Assembly: GCA_028285755.1 (NCBI GenBank)
Contig: JANQOQ010000015.1
Location: 62,001 to 126,000 of the forward strand
Length of the DNA: 64,000 nt
Direction: 5' to 3'
From: Puniceicoccaceae bacterium
Lineage (GTDB): Bacteria; Verrucomicrobiota; Verrucomicrobiia; Opitutales; JAFGAQ01
This document shows positions 45,648 through 55,118 of the stretch, piece by piece. Numbering within the stretch: the first letter of the stretch is position 1; every line of letters starts with the position of its first letter. The notes under the pieces are model-generated. The model had not been told where the DNA came from, made no database searches, and saw only the letters and a program-made list of their open reading frames with translations. The translations under genes were made by a program, and so were the position numbers.

Positions 45648-47040
45648 ATTCATCATCGTCGTTGTCTTCTTCCTGCAGCCTCCTAACATCCTCTAAGTGT
45701 TTACGGACGTAAACGGCATGCTGGATCTCATTGAGACGCCCCACAATAAAATAGCACCGATACTCGAATACGTCGTTCGGCTGTAGAGCAAGTTTTATCT
45801 GAGGCGAAATATATGAGGTTTGATCGGACTTTGAATGGCCATAAGGTCTTAAGTAGAGGCCACCCTTGAAATGGCTGATACCGGGTAAATAGACGCCGAC
45901 TCCCCATAATTGATCATCTACGGCAGCCACCCAGGATTCGTGGGTTGTCCAGTCTTCCCAGATTTTGCCGGTTTCCAGGGGGTTTAGCTGAAACGTCCAG
46001 GGATGATCTCCGGTGTAGCTGTAGAAATTGTGCAGATCTGCAATCAGGTAGAGTGCCGGTAGCTCCTGAAGGTGCGGTTTTACCCCCCATCTTTCGTCTG
46101 CAACAAAGCGGGTCATCCTTGCTGTGTAGACGATTTGATTGCCTTCCAGGCTGATCCACTGCTCCATATAAGCCTGGGCAAACTCGTTATCCATATCCCA
46201 GAGAAGGGGACGGGTGCGTGTGTAGAGCACTTCTTGAGTGTTCTCCATGTCCATAACGACGGGTTGATTTTTAAAGAAATCGCCGGATTGTATGGGGTTC
46301 CATGGGAATGGGCTCCAGTGGAAGGATTGGCCTTCTTCTCTTCGACTTAATACTTCTCCGGCATAGTATGATTGCTGGATGTATCTTCCCCGATCAAAGG
46401 TATTTACCAGGTTCTTGTTTATTCTTGGTCCCTTTTCCGAAATCCAGGATATAGCCGCGCCGCTATTAGTATCAATACCCACTCGAAGATGCTCATTTTC
46501 TATGAAGTGCTGACCCCTGAACTCCTGCTCAATGGGAATGATTCTCCAGAGTTGGTTATACTGCTCACTCGGTGGATATACCTTGATGAAGGTATTGTGG
46601 GCGAGGTTACCACCGGGTAGATCCAAGGCTCTTCCAGAGTTCTGATTGGTGAACCGATGGTATCCCCTGAGAAAGTCTGATATCCAGATCTGATTGGATA
46701 ACTGCGTGAGATCCTCCAGCTCGAGATCAGCTCCGGATATACGCGAACGGTTCTTAACGGCCAAGAGTTTTTTAAATTCGCGATTGATAATTTTGTAGTT
46801 ATTGTCGCCGAGCCAGATAATTTCCCACTGTTGTGCATATTCATCATTTTCCGGTACCTGCCACACGTGGAATGAATCCGTGGGGTTATCGCTTTCGTCC
46901 AGTATGCGGGATGCTTCTAAGAATTGACCGCTCCGGACGTTCTGTATTTTTACATAGCCTGGAAATGTCTCACCAGCTTGGAGAGTAAACGTAAACAGCA
47001 GAACACAAACAACCAAAAGACAAGAGGGGTAAGTCTTCAT
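45646..47040 (-). CDS. Secreted ricin-type lectin protein with unknown C-terminal domain
   Basis: The 464-residue protein has a signal peptide (LLVVCVLLFTFTLQA). At about residues 25-170 is a ricin-B-type beta-trefoil with three QxW repeats: QQWEI, QIWIS and QLWRI. The remaining 290 residues are beta-rich and Trp-rich (HWSPFPWNPIQSGDF, DHPWTFQLNP) with no family I can name; they may be a glycan-binding or hydrolase-like fold. The chain ends in an acidic tail. Carbohydrate binding is likely, catalysis is open. Confidence 0.75.
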   Translation of the reverse strand: MKTYPSCLLVVCVLLFTFTLQAGETFPGYVKIQNVRSGQFLEASRILDESDNPTDSFHVWQVPENDEYAQQWEIIWLGDNNYKIINREFKKLLAVKNRSRISGADLELEDLTQLSNQIWISDFLRGYHRFTNQNSGRALDLPGGNLAHNTFIKVYPPSEQYNQLWRIIPIEQEFRGQHFIENEHLRVGIDTNSGAAISWISEKGPRINKNLVNTFDRGRYIQQSYYAGEVLSRREEGQSFHWSPFPWNPIQSGDFFKNQPVVMDMENTQEVLYTRTRPLLWDMDNEFAQAYMEQWISLEGNQIVYTARMTRFVADERWGVKPHLQELPALYLIADLHNFYSYTGDHPWTFQLNPLETGKIWEDWTTHESWVAAVDDQLWGVGVYLPGISHFKGGLYLRPYGHSKSDQTSYISPQIKLALQPNDVFEYRCYFIVGRLNEIQHAVYVRKHLEDVRRLQEEDNDDDE

Positions 47041-47291
47041 GATAAGGAGTTAGGGCGAATTTAACTTTAAAAGGTAGGTTTGAGCGGTGATTGAAAATCT
47101 ACATAGCCATCGAGCGATTGAACAAAATGGAAATACAAGCTTCGGTTCAAGTAAAAAAAGTGTAAATGGCAGGCTTGTAACGTGCTTAGCAGTATAACTG
47201 TTTAGTACTCGCAGTTTGTTTAATCGGAGTAAACACAAACGGATAAGTTTATTCAGGCGAAATACCCTAACGCGCCGTTATTTTGTGCGTA

Positions 47292-47960
47292 TCATTTTCC
47301 TTTTAATTGAATTAGCCAGTTGTACAAACCTTGGAATCTCTTAAATTGCTTCATCAGATTCTGGGGGCCGGATTCGCCAAAAGCTATATCCTGTTGAAGG
47401 TCATCAACCCAAAGATGTATGCCTTTATATTTCAGAAGCTCTGCGCGGGGGCCCTTAGGATCAAAACCAGGTGGGACCTTCTTAAGATCGGGCTCTCTTA
47501 ACTGCAGATTGGACTGATGTGCTTTTTGGAGTATTTGCGATAATTGTTGCCCGGAGTTATCATCAACCACTGCGTTTCTGTAGACTTCCAATGCGGGTTT
47601 CTCAAATTCAAATCGGCCTGCACCTACAGAAATATTATTGGCTTCGAGCGATAAGTAGAAGCCAGGGTTGATTAAAGGTTCGGCCTGGCTCCACCACGCC
47701 ATACGAATATGAGTATTATAGGGAGTTTTATCTTTGGAGAAACGGACGTCCCGATATATTCTGAATACCTTACCGGAGAAGGGAGCAGCAAAATGCTTTT
47801 CTAATTCGGTGCTCACGCTCTGATAAAAGCTTTTGCCCGGTTGCTCCACTTCAGCTTTGTATCGCTTTTTATTTTCGGTGAACCACTCACGGTTGTTGTT
47901 ATCCTGTAATTCAGAGAGGAAATCCAGGGTGCTTTGTTGAAAGGTACTCATCATATTCAT
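47292..47960 (-). CDS. DUF2461 (TIGR02453) family protein
   Basis: The 222-residue protein has FLSELQDNNNREWFTENKKRY, the RIYRDVRFSKDKTPYNTHIRM segment and a late LKYKGIHLWVDD, all typical of DUF2461. The family function is unknown. No signal peptide. It follows the MEKHLA gene by 26 bases on the same strand. The exact start among nearby ATGs (MNMMSTF) is uncertain by a few residues. Confidence 0.88.
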   Translation of the reverse strand: MNMMSTFQQSTLDFLSELQDNNNREWFTENKKRYKAEVEQPGKSFYQSVSTELEKHFAAPFSGKVFRIYRDVRFSKDKTPYNTHIRMAWWSQAEPLINPGFYLSLEANNISVGAGRFEFEKPALEVYRNAVVDDNSGQQLSQILQKAHQSNLQLREPDLKKVPPGFDPKGPRAELLKYKGIHLWVDDLQQDIAFGESGPQNLMKQFKRFQGLYNWLIQLKGK

Positions 47961-47986
47961 GTTTGATAAATTTTATTTAAATTCAA

Positions 47987-48517
47987 CTAAATAGTTGAAT
48001 CATGTTGGCTATTTTGAATTATTCTGACTTCAGAAAAGCGGGCTGCTTGTCCTTTAGACGTATTATGATCATCTATAAGGTTGAATACTGTGGCGTTTGT
48101 AATTTTGAAACGTTTCCCGCTTTTGGAAATTCTTATGCCTGCGTAGTCATCGATGTACCCCTGAGTGTTTACTTTGTAGAGCAGGTTGGCTCGTTCATCC
48201 CGGTGCATGGGCTCAGCCGAATACCGGGAGGGTAGTTGCGTTATTTCAGAAAAGTCCATTTCGAACAGCTTGAGAGCAGCCTGGTTGGCAAAATTGAAGA
48301 CCGGATCAGGTTCGGTGCCATGAGAAAGCTGAACCCATGGTGCATTCCACATTGCCTGTAAAGTATCGGGCTGCTCAGTGCCAAAATAAGCTTTTCCGGT
48401 CAGCTTTTCGTAGGAGCTTTTGATGAGTGCGGCTTGTCTACGTAGTTGATTAATCTGTTGTGAATTCAGACTGGTCTCGAAGGCTTGATAGCTATCGTAA
48501 GGATTCATAATCGACAC
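47987..48517 (-). CDS. MEKHLA-domain protein
   Basis: The 176-residue protein matches the MEKHLA domain (PF08670), a PAS-like fold. Key stretches are VQLSHGTEPDPVFNFANQAALKLFEM, LPSRYSAEPMHRDERANLLYKV and DYAGIRISKSGKRFKI. A light- or ligand-sensing role is proposed for plant relatives; in bacteria the function is unknown. It leads a two-gene unit with the DUF2461 gene. Confidence 0.88.
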   Translation of the reverse strand: MSIMNPYDSYQAFETSLNSQQINQLRRQAALIKSSYEKLTGKAYFGTEQPDTLQAMWNAPWVQLSHGTEPDPVFNFANQAALKLFEMDFSEITQLPSRYSAEPMHRDERANLLYKVNTQGYIDDYAGIRISKSGKRFKITNATVFNLIDDHNTSKGQAARFSEVRIIQNSQHDSTI

Positions 48518-48566
48518 TGAACGAATTTAGCTTGAGCGTCTGTAGGATTTCAACCATTATTCGAAC

Positions 48567-49175
48567 ATGCTGAAGGGGGTTGCGGTTGTAGTTTGTGCGT
48601 GGGTGTTATCCGTAGCATTGCATGCGGATTTCATAGAGACGAGTGATGGGCGTAGAATAGAGTTGGGTGAGATACCCACGGAAAGAGGTGGGCAATTTCG
48701 ATTTGCATGCTGGGGGCAGTACCCTTTTGAGGTTAAGGAATCTGAGCCATGGCGGCTATTAAGCGAAAATGATGACGTTCTTGAGTATCAGGGAAACTTT
48801 AAGCAATATCAGGCGATTGCACGTTATCGTTTTCATTGGGGTCGTTTAGGCGCTGCGGAGTATCAAATTGATCTGCAGCACGATGATGCCCGCCTATACC
48901 TCAATGATTATGAGAATATTTTGGGTATGATCACCCAGATATACGGTGAGCCTATATCTGTGGAGGATGATTGGCTTACGGACTGGTCAAGAAATAATTA
49001 CGTGGACCAAGGCTTGGCGGTTCTGGAGGGTGCCCTTGAAAAATCGGCACGTTGGAATACGCCTGCTACGCAGATCGAGTTAATGATTAAGCAAATCGAT
49101 AGCCAAGTGGTTACACTCGTAAATTACCAAAGCAAGAGCCATCAAGTAATGGCCGACAGTTTTCGCAATAATTAA
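48567..49175 (+). CDS. Exported protein of unknown function
   Basis: Not recognised. The 202-residue protein has a signal peptide (GVAVVVCAWVLSVALHA). The body is soluble with a beta-rich first half and a helical second half (ARLYLNDYENILGMITQIYG, ALEKSARWNTPATQIELMI). One cysteine only in the mature part. It probably works in the periplasm. It is divergent from the MEKHLA gene. Confidence 0.65.
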   Translation: MLKGVAVVVCAWVLSVALHADFIETSDGRRIELGEIPTERGGQFRFACWGQYPFEVKESEPWRLLSENDDVLEYQGNFKQYQAIARYRFHWGRLGAAEYQIDLQHDDARLYLNDYENILGMITQIYGEPISVEDDWLTDWSRNNYVDQGLAVLEGALEKSARWNTPATQIELMIKQIDSQVVTLVNYQSKSHQVMADSFRNN

Positions 49176-49191
49176 GAAGCCGGGAAGCTTG

Positions 49192-50052
49192 TTATTCGAG
49201 CCCTAACCACGCAGCGAGATTGGTGGTGCTGAATTTATCGTCACCCCCATCAATTGCAGTCCTTAATGAATCCCTTGCCTTATCATAGTTACCGATGAGG
49301 GAGTTCAATGCGGCGAGCATGAAGTGATTATCAGTAACCTCTGGATCTGTTTCTGCGAGTTGCTGATATTCTGTAATCAGTGTGAAGATATTATCGTTAA
49401 TAGTAGGATCGTCCGGAATTTGCAACGCGGCCTCAACATCCGTACGGAATGCGGTACGCATCCAACTCGTAGCCCTTTCCAGATTACCCGTAAATCCAGA
49501 GGTGAGTGCATAACCGGTTTTAAACGGTGCATTACTGCCGATGTTCGTCATCGTCGAAAGCGTAGAGAATGCCTGGGATGCATATACGTATTCACCCCGT
49601 GCAAGGAAAGTCCATGCACGCATCGACTCTACCATGACTGAAGATTGATCCCTCTGGGCGCGTGCATCTACGGAACGGTTTGAGTAAGTGCGTTCTTTGG
49701 CGTTATTCAGTACTGCAATATCGTAATAGACGCTGGGGCGTCGATAGCTGCGATATCCGTAAGGGTAGGAGTAACCATAGCTGTAGTCCCGATTACCATG
49801 AAAATCGTAACCTCCGTAGTATCCCGGACCAAAGCGTGAGTAATAATTGATGTGCACACGAGGTCGCCCGTAACTATAATAGCTGCGACCAAACGCATCC
49901 CTATGACTGCCTATATGGAGACCGATTGATCCATAACTCTTCCCGTAATAACCCCCGTAAGAGCTATAACCTCGTGATCCACAATAGCCTGCGTAGGCCT
50001 CCGATGTAAGAATAAAAAAACCAAGTAAGGGGATGAGTAGATATTTTTTCAT
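49192..50052 (-). CDS. Exported Tyr/Gly-rich protein with helical repeat C-terminus
   Basis: The 286-residue protein has a signal peptide (LLIPLLGFFILTSEAYA). Residues about 22-110 are low complexity, very rich in Tyr, Gly, Ser and Arg (repeats like GYSSYGGYYGKSYGS). The second half is helical and TPR-like, with units such as AWTFLARGEYVYASQAFSTL and NSLIGNYDKARDSLRTAID. The Tyr-rich part may be a surface, adhesive or cross-linking segment; this is an inference. Confidence 0.65.
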   Translation of the reverse strand: MKKYLLIPLLGFFILTSEAYAGYCGSRGYSSYGGYYGKSYGSIGLHIGSHRDAFGRSYYSYGRPRVHINYYSRFGPGYYGGYDFHGNRDYSYGYSYPYGYRSYRRPSVYYDIAVLNNAKERTYSNRSVDARAQRDQSSVMVESMRAWTFLARGEYVYASQAFSTLSTMTNIGSNAPFKTGYALTSGFTGNLERATSWMRTAFRTDVEAALQIPDDPTINDNIFTLITEYQQLAETDPEVTDNHFMLAALNSLIGNYDKARDSLRTAIDGGDDKFSTTNLAAWLGLE

Positions 50053-50118
50053 GGCCGTATAGTGTTTAAATAAACGCGTCTCTATATGTATAGACGTAGT
50101 AAGGTTACATCAGATTCA

Positions 50119-51531
50119 TTAATTTTGCAATCCTTCTAAGATTTCGATCGCCGCTTCGTTATTATACTCTTTTGCGAGATCGAGTGCAGTTACCCCCGTG
50201 GACGAAACGACAGTGGGATCAATACCACTCTTCAAAAGAAAGTGGATCATCTCAGCGTCTGATTTCACGGCTGCTTCATGGAGGGGTGTGCCTCCGGCTT
50301 TACTCAGTGTCATAGGTTTCGTCTGGGATGCACTCACGATGATCTTTGCTAAATCCAGTGTGTTTTCAGCGGCTGCATGGTGAAGAGGGGTCCACCCGGT
50401 TTTATCTCGGGTGTTAGAGCTAGCACCGTTATCCAATAATAGCTTCAAAATTTCCGGATTCTTACGCAACATTGCAAGATGTACCAGCGAGCGCTCACTG
50501 CGATCTATTTGGTCAACCTCTGCACCCGCATCAATGAGCTTAGCCGAAATTTCACTGCGGTTTCGCAACACGGCCTGCTGTAGAGGAGTCATGCGAGGAT
50601 TAGCTCCCTGATGCAAGCGCTCTGGGAATAAGGCAATGTGACGATCTATATCCTCAATATTGTTACGCGCAATGGCTTCATCGATCGTCATTGTGCGGGG
50701 ATATTGATCCACGACGATTTCGATCCCTTGCTCAGGAATTTCAGCACCTGCAACCCAGGCAACCGCATTCATGAGCAATCTGCGAAAATCATGGTGAAAG
50801 AAGTTGGCGTGAAAATGGGCTCCAGTGAAACCCATTGCACGTCGCCCATCCACTTCGTAGGTCCATCCAAGGGTTTGGGGTTCATTGTTTTCCAGCGCTG
50901 CACGAACTGTAGGATTCCCCGAACGCGGACCGTCTTCTCTGAGGGACGATAAGGGTGGATGTGCTTGCAGGTACGGCTCAGCCTCATCTAGAAATTCAAA
51001 ATGATAAAACCATTCGTCCCGAATGCTGAATTCCGGTACTCCGGAAGTGATTATGTGGTTGGATAGCAGGGATTTATCCATAGTCCACATAGGATTGACT
51101 GACCAGTCAATTTTGAATCTCCCGCCTATGGCTTCAAGCATTAGATCCGAAAGGCTACCCGCCGTAGGTTCGAGTGCATAATGCATGACAGCAATCCCTT
51201 TTTTAGCTTCCATTAATGCTCGAATATCGGCTTCTTGACCGAGTGCGACATGATTATCCTCACCATCACTGTAGATTACGACTGCATCCGCTTTTTCTAA
51301 CAACGATTGATCGGGCCAACCTTCCGAGTAAGTTGCGCGGAAGGATATGTCAGCAGCGTTAATTGCCTCAACCAACATCTTACTGCTGGTCGTAAATTCA
51401 TGCTCCCCGATCGCGTGACTTACATCGCCGGCGATCCAAAGCACATGGGGGCGATCATCCGCCTGCGTAATGGTTTGAGTTAAAAGTAGAATGACCCCGC
51501 AGATCACTGCGGGGAGGGTATTAAGCTTCAT
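50119..51531 (-). CDS. ThuA-like domain fused to ankyrin repeats
   Basis: The 470-residue protein has a signal peptide ending near TQTITQA. Residues about 28-240 resemble a ThuA (trehalose-utilisation, class I glutamine-amidotransferase-like) domain: HVLWIAGDVSHAIGEHE, IAVMHYALEP and GFTGAHFHANFFHHDFRRLL. Residues 285-470 hold about five ankyrin repeats (TGWTPLHHAAAENTLDLAKII and GGTPLHEAAVKSDAEMIHFLL). Function unknown; the ankyrin part should bind a partner. The pirin gene lies 8 bases upstream in the same direction. Confidence 0.85.
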   Translation of the reverse strand: MKLNTLPAVICGVILLLTQTITQADDRPHVLWIAGDVSHAIGEHEFTTSSKMLVEAINAADISFRATYSEGWPDQSLLEKADAVVIYSDGEDNHVALGQEADIRALMEAKKGIAVMHYALEPTAGSLSDLMLEAIGGRFKIDWSVNPMWTMDKSLLSNHIITSGVPEFSIRDEWFYHFEFLDEAEPYLQAHPPLSSLREDGPRSGNPTVRAALENNEPQTLGWTYEVDGRRAMGFTGAHFHANFFHHDFRRLLMNAVAWVAGAEIPEQGIEIVVDQYPRTMTIDEAIARNNIEDIDRHIALFPERLHQGANPRMTPLQQAVLRNRSEISAKLIDAGAEVDQIDRSERSLVHLAMLRKNPEILKLLLDNGASSNTRDKTGWTPLHHAAAENTLDLAKIIVSASQTKPMTLSKAGGTPLHEAAVKSDAEMIHFLLKSGIDPTVVSSTGVTALDLAKEYNNEAAIEILEGLQN

Positions 51532-51539
51532 GGTGTTTA

Positions 51540-52274
51540 TTATTGATTGGCGAGTTGAAAGATCAACATTTTTGAATCTTCGCTGGCTGCAATCCGAATC
51601 GCTTCAGCCTGGTTTTCGATCGCAAGTCCATCCGCCTTACCAAGTGTATGGCCATCTACGGTGACTTGCCCGGAAATGACCTGCACCCATACGTTGGGCT
51701 GGCTTGCATGCGTAGCTACTTCAAGCTTGTTCCCGCCGTCCAGCTGCCCAAAGTAGATATCGGCTGCCTGTCTGATAGCGGTTGATCCTTCTTTACCATC
51801 CGGAGAAAAGAGCAGGGTCAGTCCGTTTTTGACTGCCATATCTCCCAGAGGTTTTTCCGCATATCGGGGTTCCCCGCCGTTTTCATTGGGGAGTATCCAC
51901 ACCTGGTAGAGCTCCACGCGATTGTCCTTGGAAGGATTAAACTCACTGTGCAATACACCTTTGCCAGCACTCATGTATTGAAGATCGCCGGCCTTAATCA
52001 CCGAGCCATTGCCCATACTGTCTTTATGCTCGAGCTCACCTTCGATCACATACGTGAAGATTTCTGCATTTTGGTGTGGGTGTGTGGGAAATCCACCCCC
52101 AGGTTCCACAATGTCGTTATTCATGACTCTCAGCGAATGAAAGTTCATATGCTGCGGATCAAAATACTCTGCAAATGAGAAGCTGAACCGGGCATGTAGC
52201 CAACCGTGCTCGGCTTGTCCTCGTTCCCCTGCAGGGCGTTTACGATATGTCGTCGGATTTGTGTCTGTTTTCAT
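51540..52274 (-). CDS. Pirin family protein
   Basis: A bicupin of 244 residues from the ATG at 52274. The metal site is in GGFPTHPHQNAEIFTYVIEGE (HxH), followed by GDLQYMSAGKGVLHSEFN. Some pirins are quercetin dioxygenases, others regulate enzymes; the role here is unknown. No signal peptide. It probably forms a unit with the ThuA-ankyrin gene. Confidence 0.92.
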   Translation of the reverse strand: MKTDTNPTTYRKRPAGERGQAEHGWLHARFSFSFAEYFDPQHMNFHSLRVMNNDIVEPGGGFPTHPHQNAEIFTYVIEGELEHKDSMGNGSVIKAGDLQYMSAGKGVLHSEFNPSKDNRVELYQVWILPNENGGEPRYAEKPLGDMAVKNGLTLLFSPDGKEGSTAIRQAADIYFGQLDGGNKLEVATHASQPNVWVQVISGQVTVDGHTLGKADGLAIENQAEAIRIAASEDSKMLIFQLANQ

Positions 52275-52498
52275 GAGGTTATCATAACAAAGCTCCTGCA
52301 AAAATCAAATTTCCATTAGTAAACTTTGTGCCCCCAATCAGTTGATTATCACTACTAATTTGCTTGTCCAGCTACCCTTCAAACTGAGTGCCGAACACGG
52401 TTTTTTGTTAAAATTCTTTGCCAAAAGCCTATACTTTCACGCACTTGGTCGAGCTCCGCTGTTCCCGTCCAAACATAAACTCAATACCGAAACCAAAC

Positions 52499-54391
52499 AT
52501 GAAGACTCACTCACTGTCTAATACTGTCTCCATCGGCAAAAAAGGGGGCAACAGCGGAAAAAACAATGCCGATATTCAACGGGTAGATCAATACCTTGCC
52601 AAGTTCGACTGGCAGGTAAACGAAAACAGCAACATGACTTACTCGTTGCAGGGGTTGAATCATTACCTTTCGAGTGAAGCGACGAAAAGTTATTGGCTGG
52701 AGCAGATTTATGATGCGCCGATTCGCGAAGCCCATTTGGCCGGAGATCTTCACATCCATGACCTTAATTTGCTTTCTGTATATTGTGTCGGCTGGGATCT
52801 GGCAGATTTTCTGAGAAGTGGCTTTAAGGGAGTGCGTGGCAAGCTTTCCGCTCAGCCACCCAAGCATTTCCGCTCAGCCCTGGGGCAGATCGTCAATTTT
52901 TTCTACACCATGCAGGGTGAAGCCTCCGGTGCGCAGGCGTTTTCCAATTTTGACACATTGCTGGCTCCCTATATTCGGTACGATTCGCTCGACGAGGCCC
53001 AAATCAAGCAGGCCCTACAGGAGTTTGTTTTTAATCTCAATGTACCCACACGGGTGGGCTTTCAGACCCCCTTTACCAATATTACGCTTGATCTCACCTG
53101 TCCCGGGCACCTCAAGGAGGAGGCTGTCGTTTACGGGGGGCAGGTCATGATCGATAAGTATGGTGAATTCCAGGCGGAAATGAACTTATTTGACAAGGCA
53201 CTCTTTGAGATCATGAGCGAGGGTGATGCTTCGGGCCGTATTATGAGCTTCCCGATCCCTACAATCAATATTACCCGTGACTTTGATTGGAACAACCCCC
53301 ATTGGGACGATCTTTGGGAAATGACCGCCAAGTATGGGGTGCCCTATTTCTCCAACTTTGTAAACAGCGACATGAGCCCGGAGGATGCGCGTTCCATGTG
53401 CTGCCGTCTGCGCATAGATAATACTCAGCTCGAAAAACGCGGGGGCGGTCTCTTTGGCGCGAATCCGCTGACCGGGAGTGTAGGTGTGGTGACGTTGAAC
53501 CTCCCGAGAGCCGCCTATCAGGCAGAGAATCAGGAGCAGTTTTTTGCGCGCATCTCTGAGTTGATGGATATCGCCCGGGACAGCCTGGAAGTAAAGCGTT
53601 CCGTTCTTGAGCGCCTCACCGATGCAAATCTCTATCCCTATACGCGTTTCTATTTACGTTATATCCGGGAGCGTTTCGAGCGCTACTGGGTCAATCACTT
53701 TTCCACCATTGGCTTGGTGGGAATGAATGAAGCATGCCTGAACCTGATCGGTGAGCCCATTACGACTCCTCGCGGTCACAAACTTGCGCATGATACCCTG
53801 TCATTCATGCGTGAGCGCCTGCTACAGTACCAGGAGCAGACAGGAAATCACTACAACCTCGAGGCTACACCGGCAGAAGGCACTTCCTATCGTCTCGCAC
53901 GGTCTGATCAAAAGAGTTGCCCCGGTATCCAGTTCGCGAATGGAGCCGGGGCAGATGTAAAGGCGCCCTTCTACACAAACTCCAGTCAGATACCGGTGGA
54001 CTTTACGGATGATTTGTTTGAGACGCTGGATCACCAGGATGCCCTCCAGTGCTGCTACACGGGCGGAACTGTGCAGCACCTCTTTCTGGGCGAACGCATC
54101 AACAATATCAATGCGGTGAAAGCTCTTGTGCGCAAAGTCGCGCATGAATATGAGCTGCCCTATTTTTCGATCACGCCTACCTTCTCCATCTGCGAGGAGC
54201 ATGGCTACCTTTCCGGTGAACATCCGGAATGTCCCTACTGTGGTGAGGAAACCGAGGTTTACTCACGCGTTGTCGGATACCTGCGCCCCGTTACCCAGTG
54301 GAATGACGGTAAGCAGGCAGAATTTGACCGACGCAAGACCCTCCTCTTTGACCGGTCAATCGCAAATACACAACCCCATCAATGTGAATAA
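52499..54391 (+). CDS. nrdD: Anaerobic ribonucleoside-triphosphate reductase
   Basis: A class III reductase making dNTPs without oxygen. The 630-residue protein starts directly with the catalytic-domain lead (IQRVDQYLAKFDWQVNEN); no ATP-cone precedes it, and the in-frame extension to 52418 is not one either. HLAGDLHIHDL, an adjacent Cys pair (residues 301-302, SMCCRLRID) and the C-terminal CPYCG zinc motif are present. The glycyl radical is Gly593 in VVGYLRP. nrdG follows 16 bases later. No NrdR box was recognised upstream. Confidence 0.95.
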   Translation: MKTHSLSNTVSIGKKGGNSGKNNADIQRVDQYLAKFDWQVNENSNMTYSLQGLNHYLSSEATKSYWLEQIYDAPIREAHLAGDLHIHDLNLLSVYCVGWDLADFLRSGFKGVRGKLSAQPPKHFRSALGQIVNFFYTMQGEASGAQAFSNFDTLLAPYIRYDSLDEAQIKQALQEFVFNLNVPTRVGFQTPFTNITLDLTCPGHLKEEAVVYGGQVMIDKYGEFQAEMNLFDKALFEIMSEGDASGRIMSFPIPTINITRDFDWNNPHWDDLWEMTAKYGVPYFSNFVNSDMSPEDARSMCCRLRIDNTQLEKRGGGLFGANPLTGSVGVVTLNLPRAAYQAENQEQFFARISELMDIARDSLEVKRSVLERLTDANLYPYTRFYLRYIRERFERYWVNHFSTIGLVGMNEACLNLIGEPITTPRGHKLAHDTLSFMRERLLQYQEQTGNHYNLEATPAEGTSYRLARSDQKSCPGIQFANGAGADVKAPFYTNSSQIPVDFTDDLFETLDHQDALQCCYTGGTVQHLFLGERINNINAVKALVRKVAHEYELPYFSITPTFSICEEHGYLSGEHPECPYCGEETEVYSRVVGYLRPVTQWNDGKQAEFDRRKTLLFDRSIANTQPHQCE

Positions 54392-54407
54392 TCTATCGAA
54401 TATTTCT

Positions 54408-55100
54408 ATGCGCATAGGAGGCTTTATAAAATCATCACTCATCGACTATCCGGATAAGATAGCCGCGGTGATTTTTACCCAGGGCTGCACCTGGCGATGC
54501 CCCTATTGCCATAATCAATCGCTCGTTGAGCCGGCCTGCTATGGCCCTCTGCTGGAGTTGCAACCTATACTTGATTATCTTGAAAACCGGAAAAATCTGC
54601 TGGATGCCGTCGTAATCACCGGAGGTGAGCCGACACTCCAGCAGGATTTGACGGGTTTTCTCTGCCAAGTCAAACAGATGGGTTTTCTTGTAAAGCTCGA
54701 TACCAACGGCATTAAACCCCAAACGCTTCAGCACATCATCAGTGAAGGACTTGTGGACTTCATTGCCATGGACCTTAAGGGCCCGATCGAGGACTATGAG
54801 CGCTTTACAGAGAGTAACATCAAAAAGGAAAATATCCTGCGCTCCGCATGGCTGATCCGCGATTCGGAGCTGGACTATGAGTTCCGAACCACGGTTGTGC
54901 CAGGCCTGCATACACCGGAAGATTTAATTGATGTGTTGAAATGGGCAAAGGGCGTAAAGCGCTTTGCCTTTCAACAATATGTCGCCCGCCGGGGTGACAA
55001 GCGAAACAAAATCTTCCGGGAGGCTGTTTACTCCCGTACTTGGCTAAAGCGTATGGCCGAGGACCACTTGCAAGATGTGGGTCACTTCGAAGTGCGTTAA
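54408..55100 (+). CDS. nrdG: Anaerobic ribonucleotide reductase activase (radical SAM)
   Basis: NrdG makes the glycyl radical on NrdD using SAM and a [4Fe-4S] cluster. From the ATG at 54408 the protein has 230 residues. The cluster motif is CTWRCPYC (Cys27, Cys31, Cys34) and VITGGEPTLQ is the SAM-binding GGE. A longer frame starts at 54126 but lies inside nrdD. It lacks the pyruvate-formate-lyase-type extra ferredoxin domain. Confidence 0.92.
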   Translation: MRIGGFIKSSLIDYPDKIAAVIFTQGCTWRCPYCHNQSLVEPACYGPLLELQPILDYLENRKNLLDAVVITGGEPTLQQDLTGFLCQVKQMGFLVKLDTNGIKPQTLQHIISEGLVDFIAMDLKGPIEDYERFTESNIKKENILRSAWLIRDSELDYEFRTTVVPGLHTPEDLIDVLKWAKGVKRFAFQQYVARRGDKRNKIFREAVYSRTWLKRMAEDHLQDVGHFEVR

Positions 55101-55118
55101 CCCTCAAACAACACCCTT

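Noticed and set aside
52302-52498. Possible NrdR or FNR box or cobalamin riboswitch before nrdD
   Set aside because: A TTGATTATCA-like stretch is present, but the second half-site does not fit FNR; no NrdR repeat or B12-box was found.
54126-54407. Longer N-terminus for NrdG
   Set aside because: It would lie within the nrdD coding end in another frame and has no family similarity; the ATG at 54408 gives the normal NrdG start.
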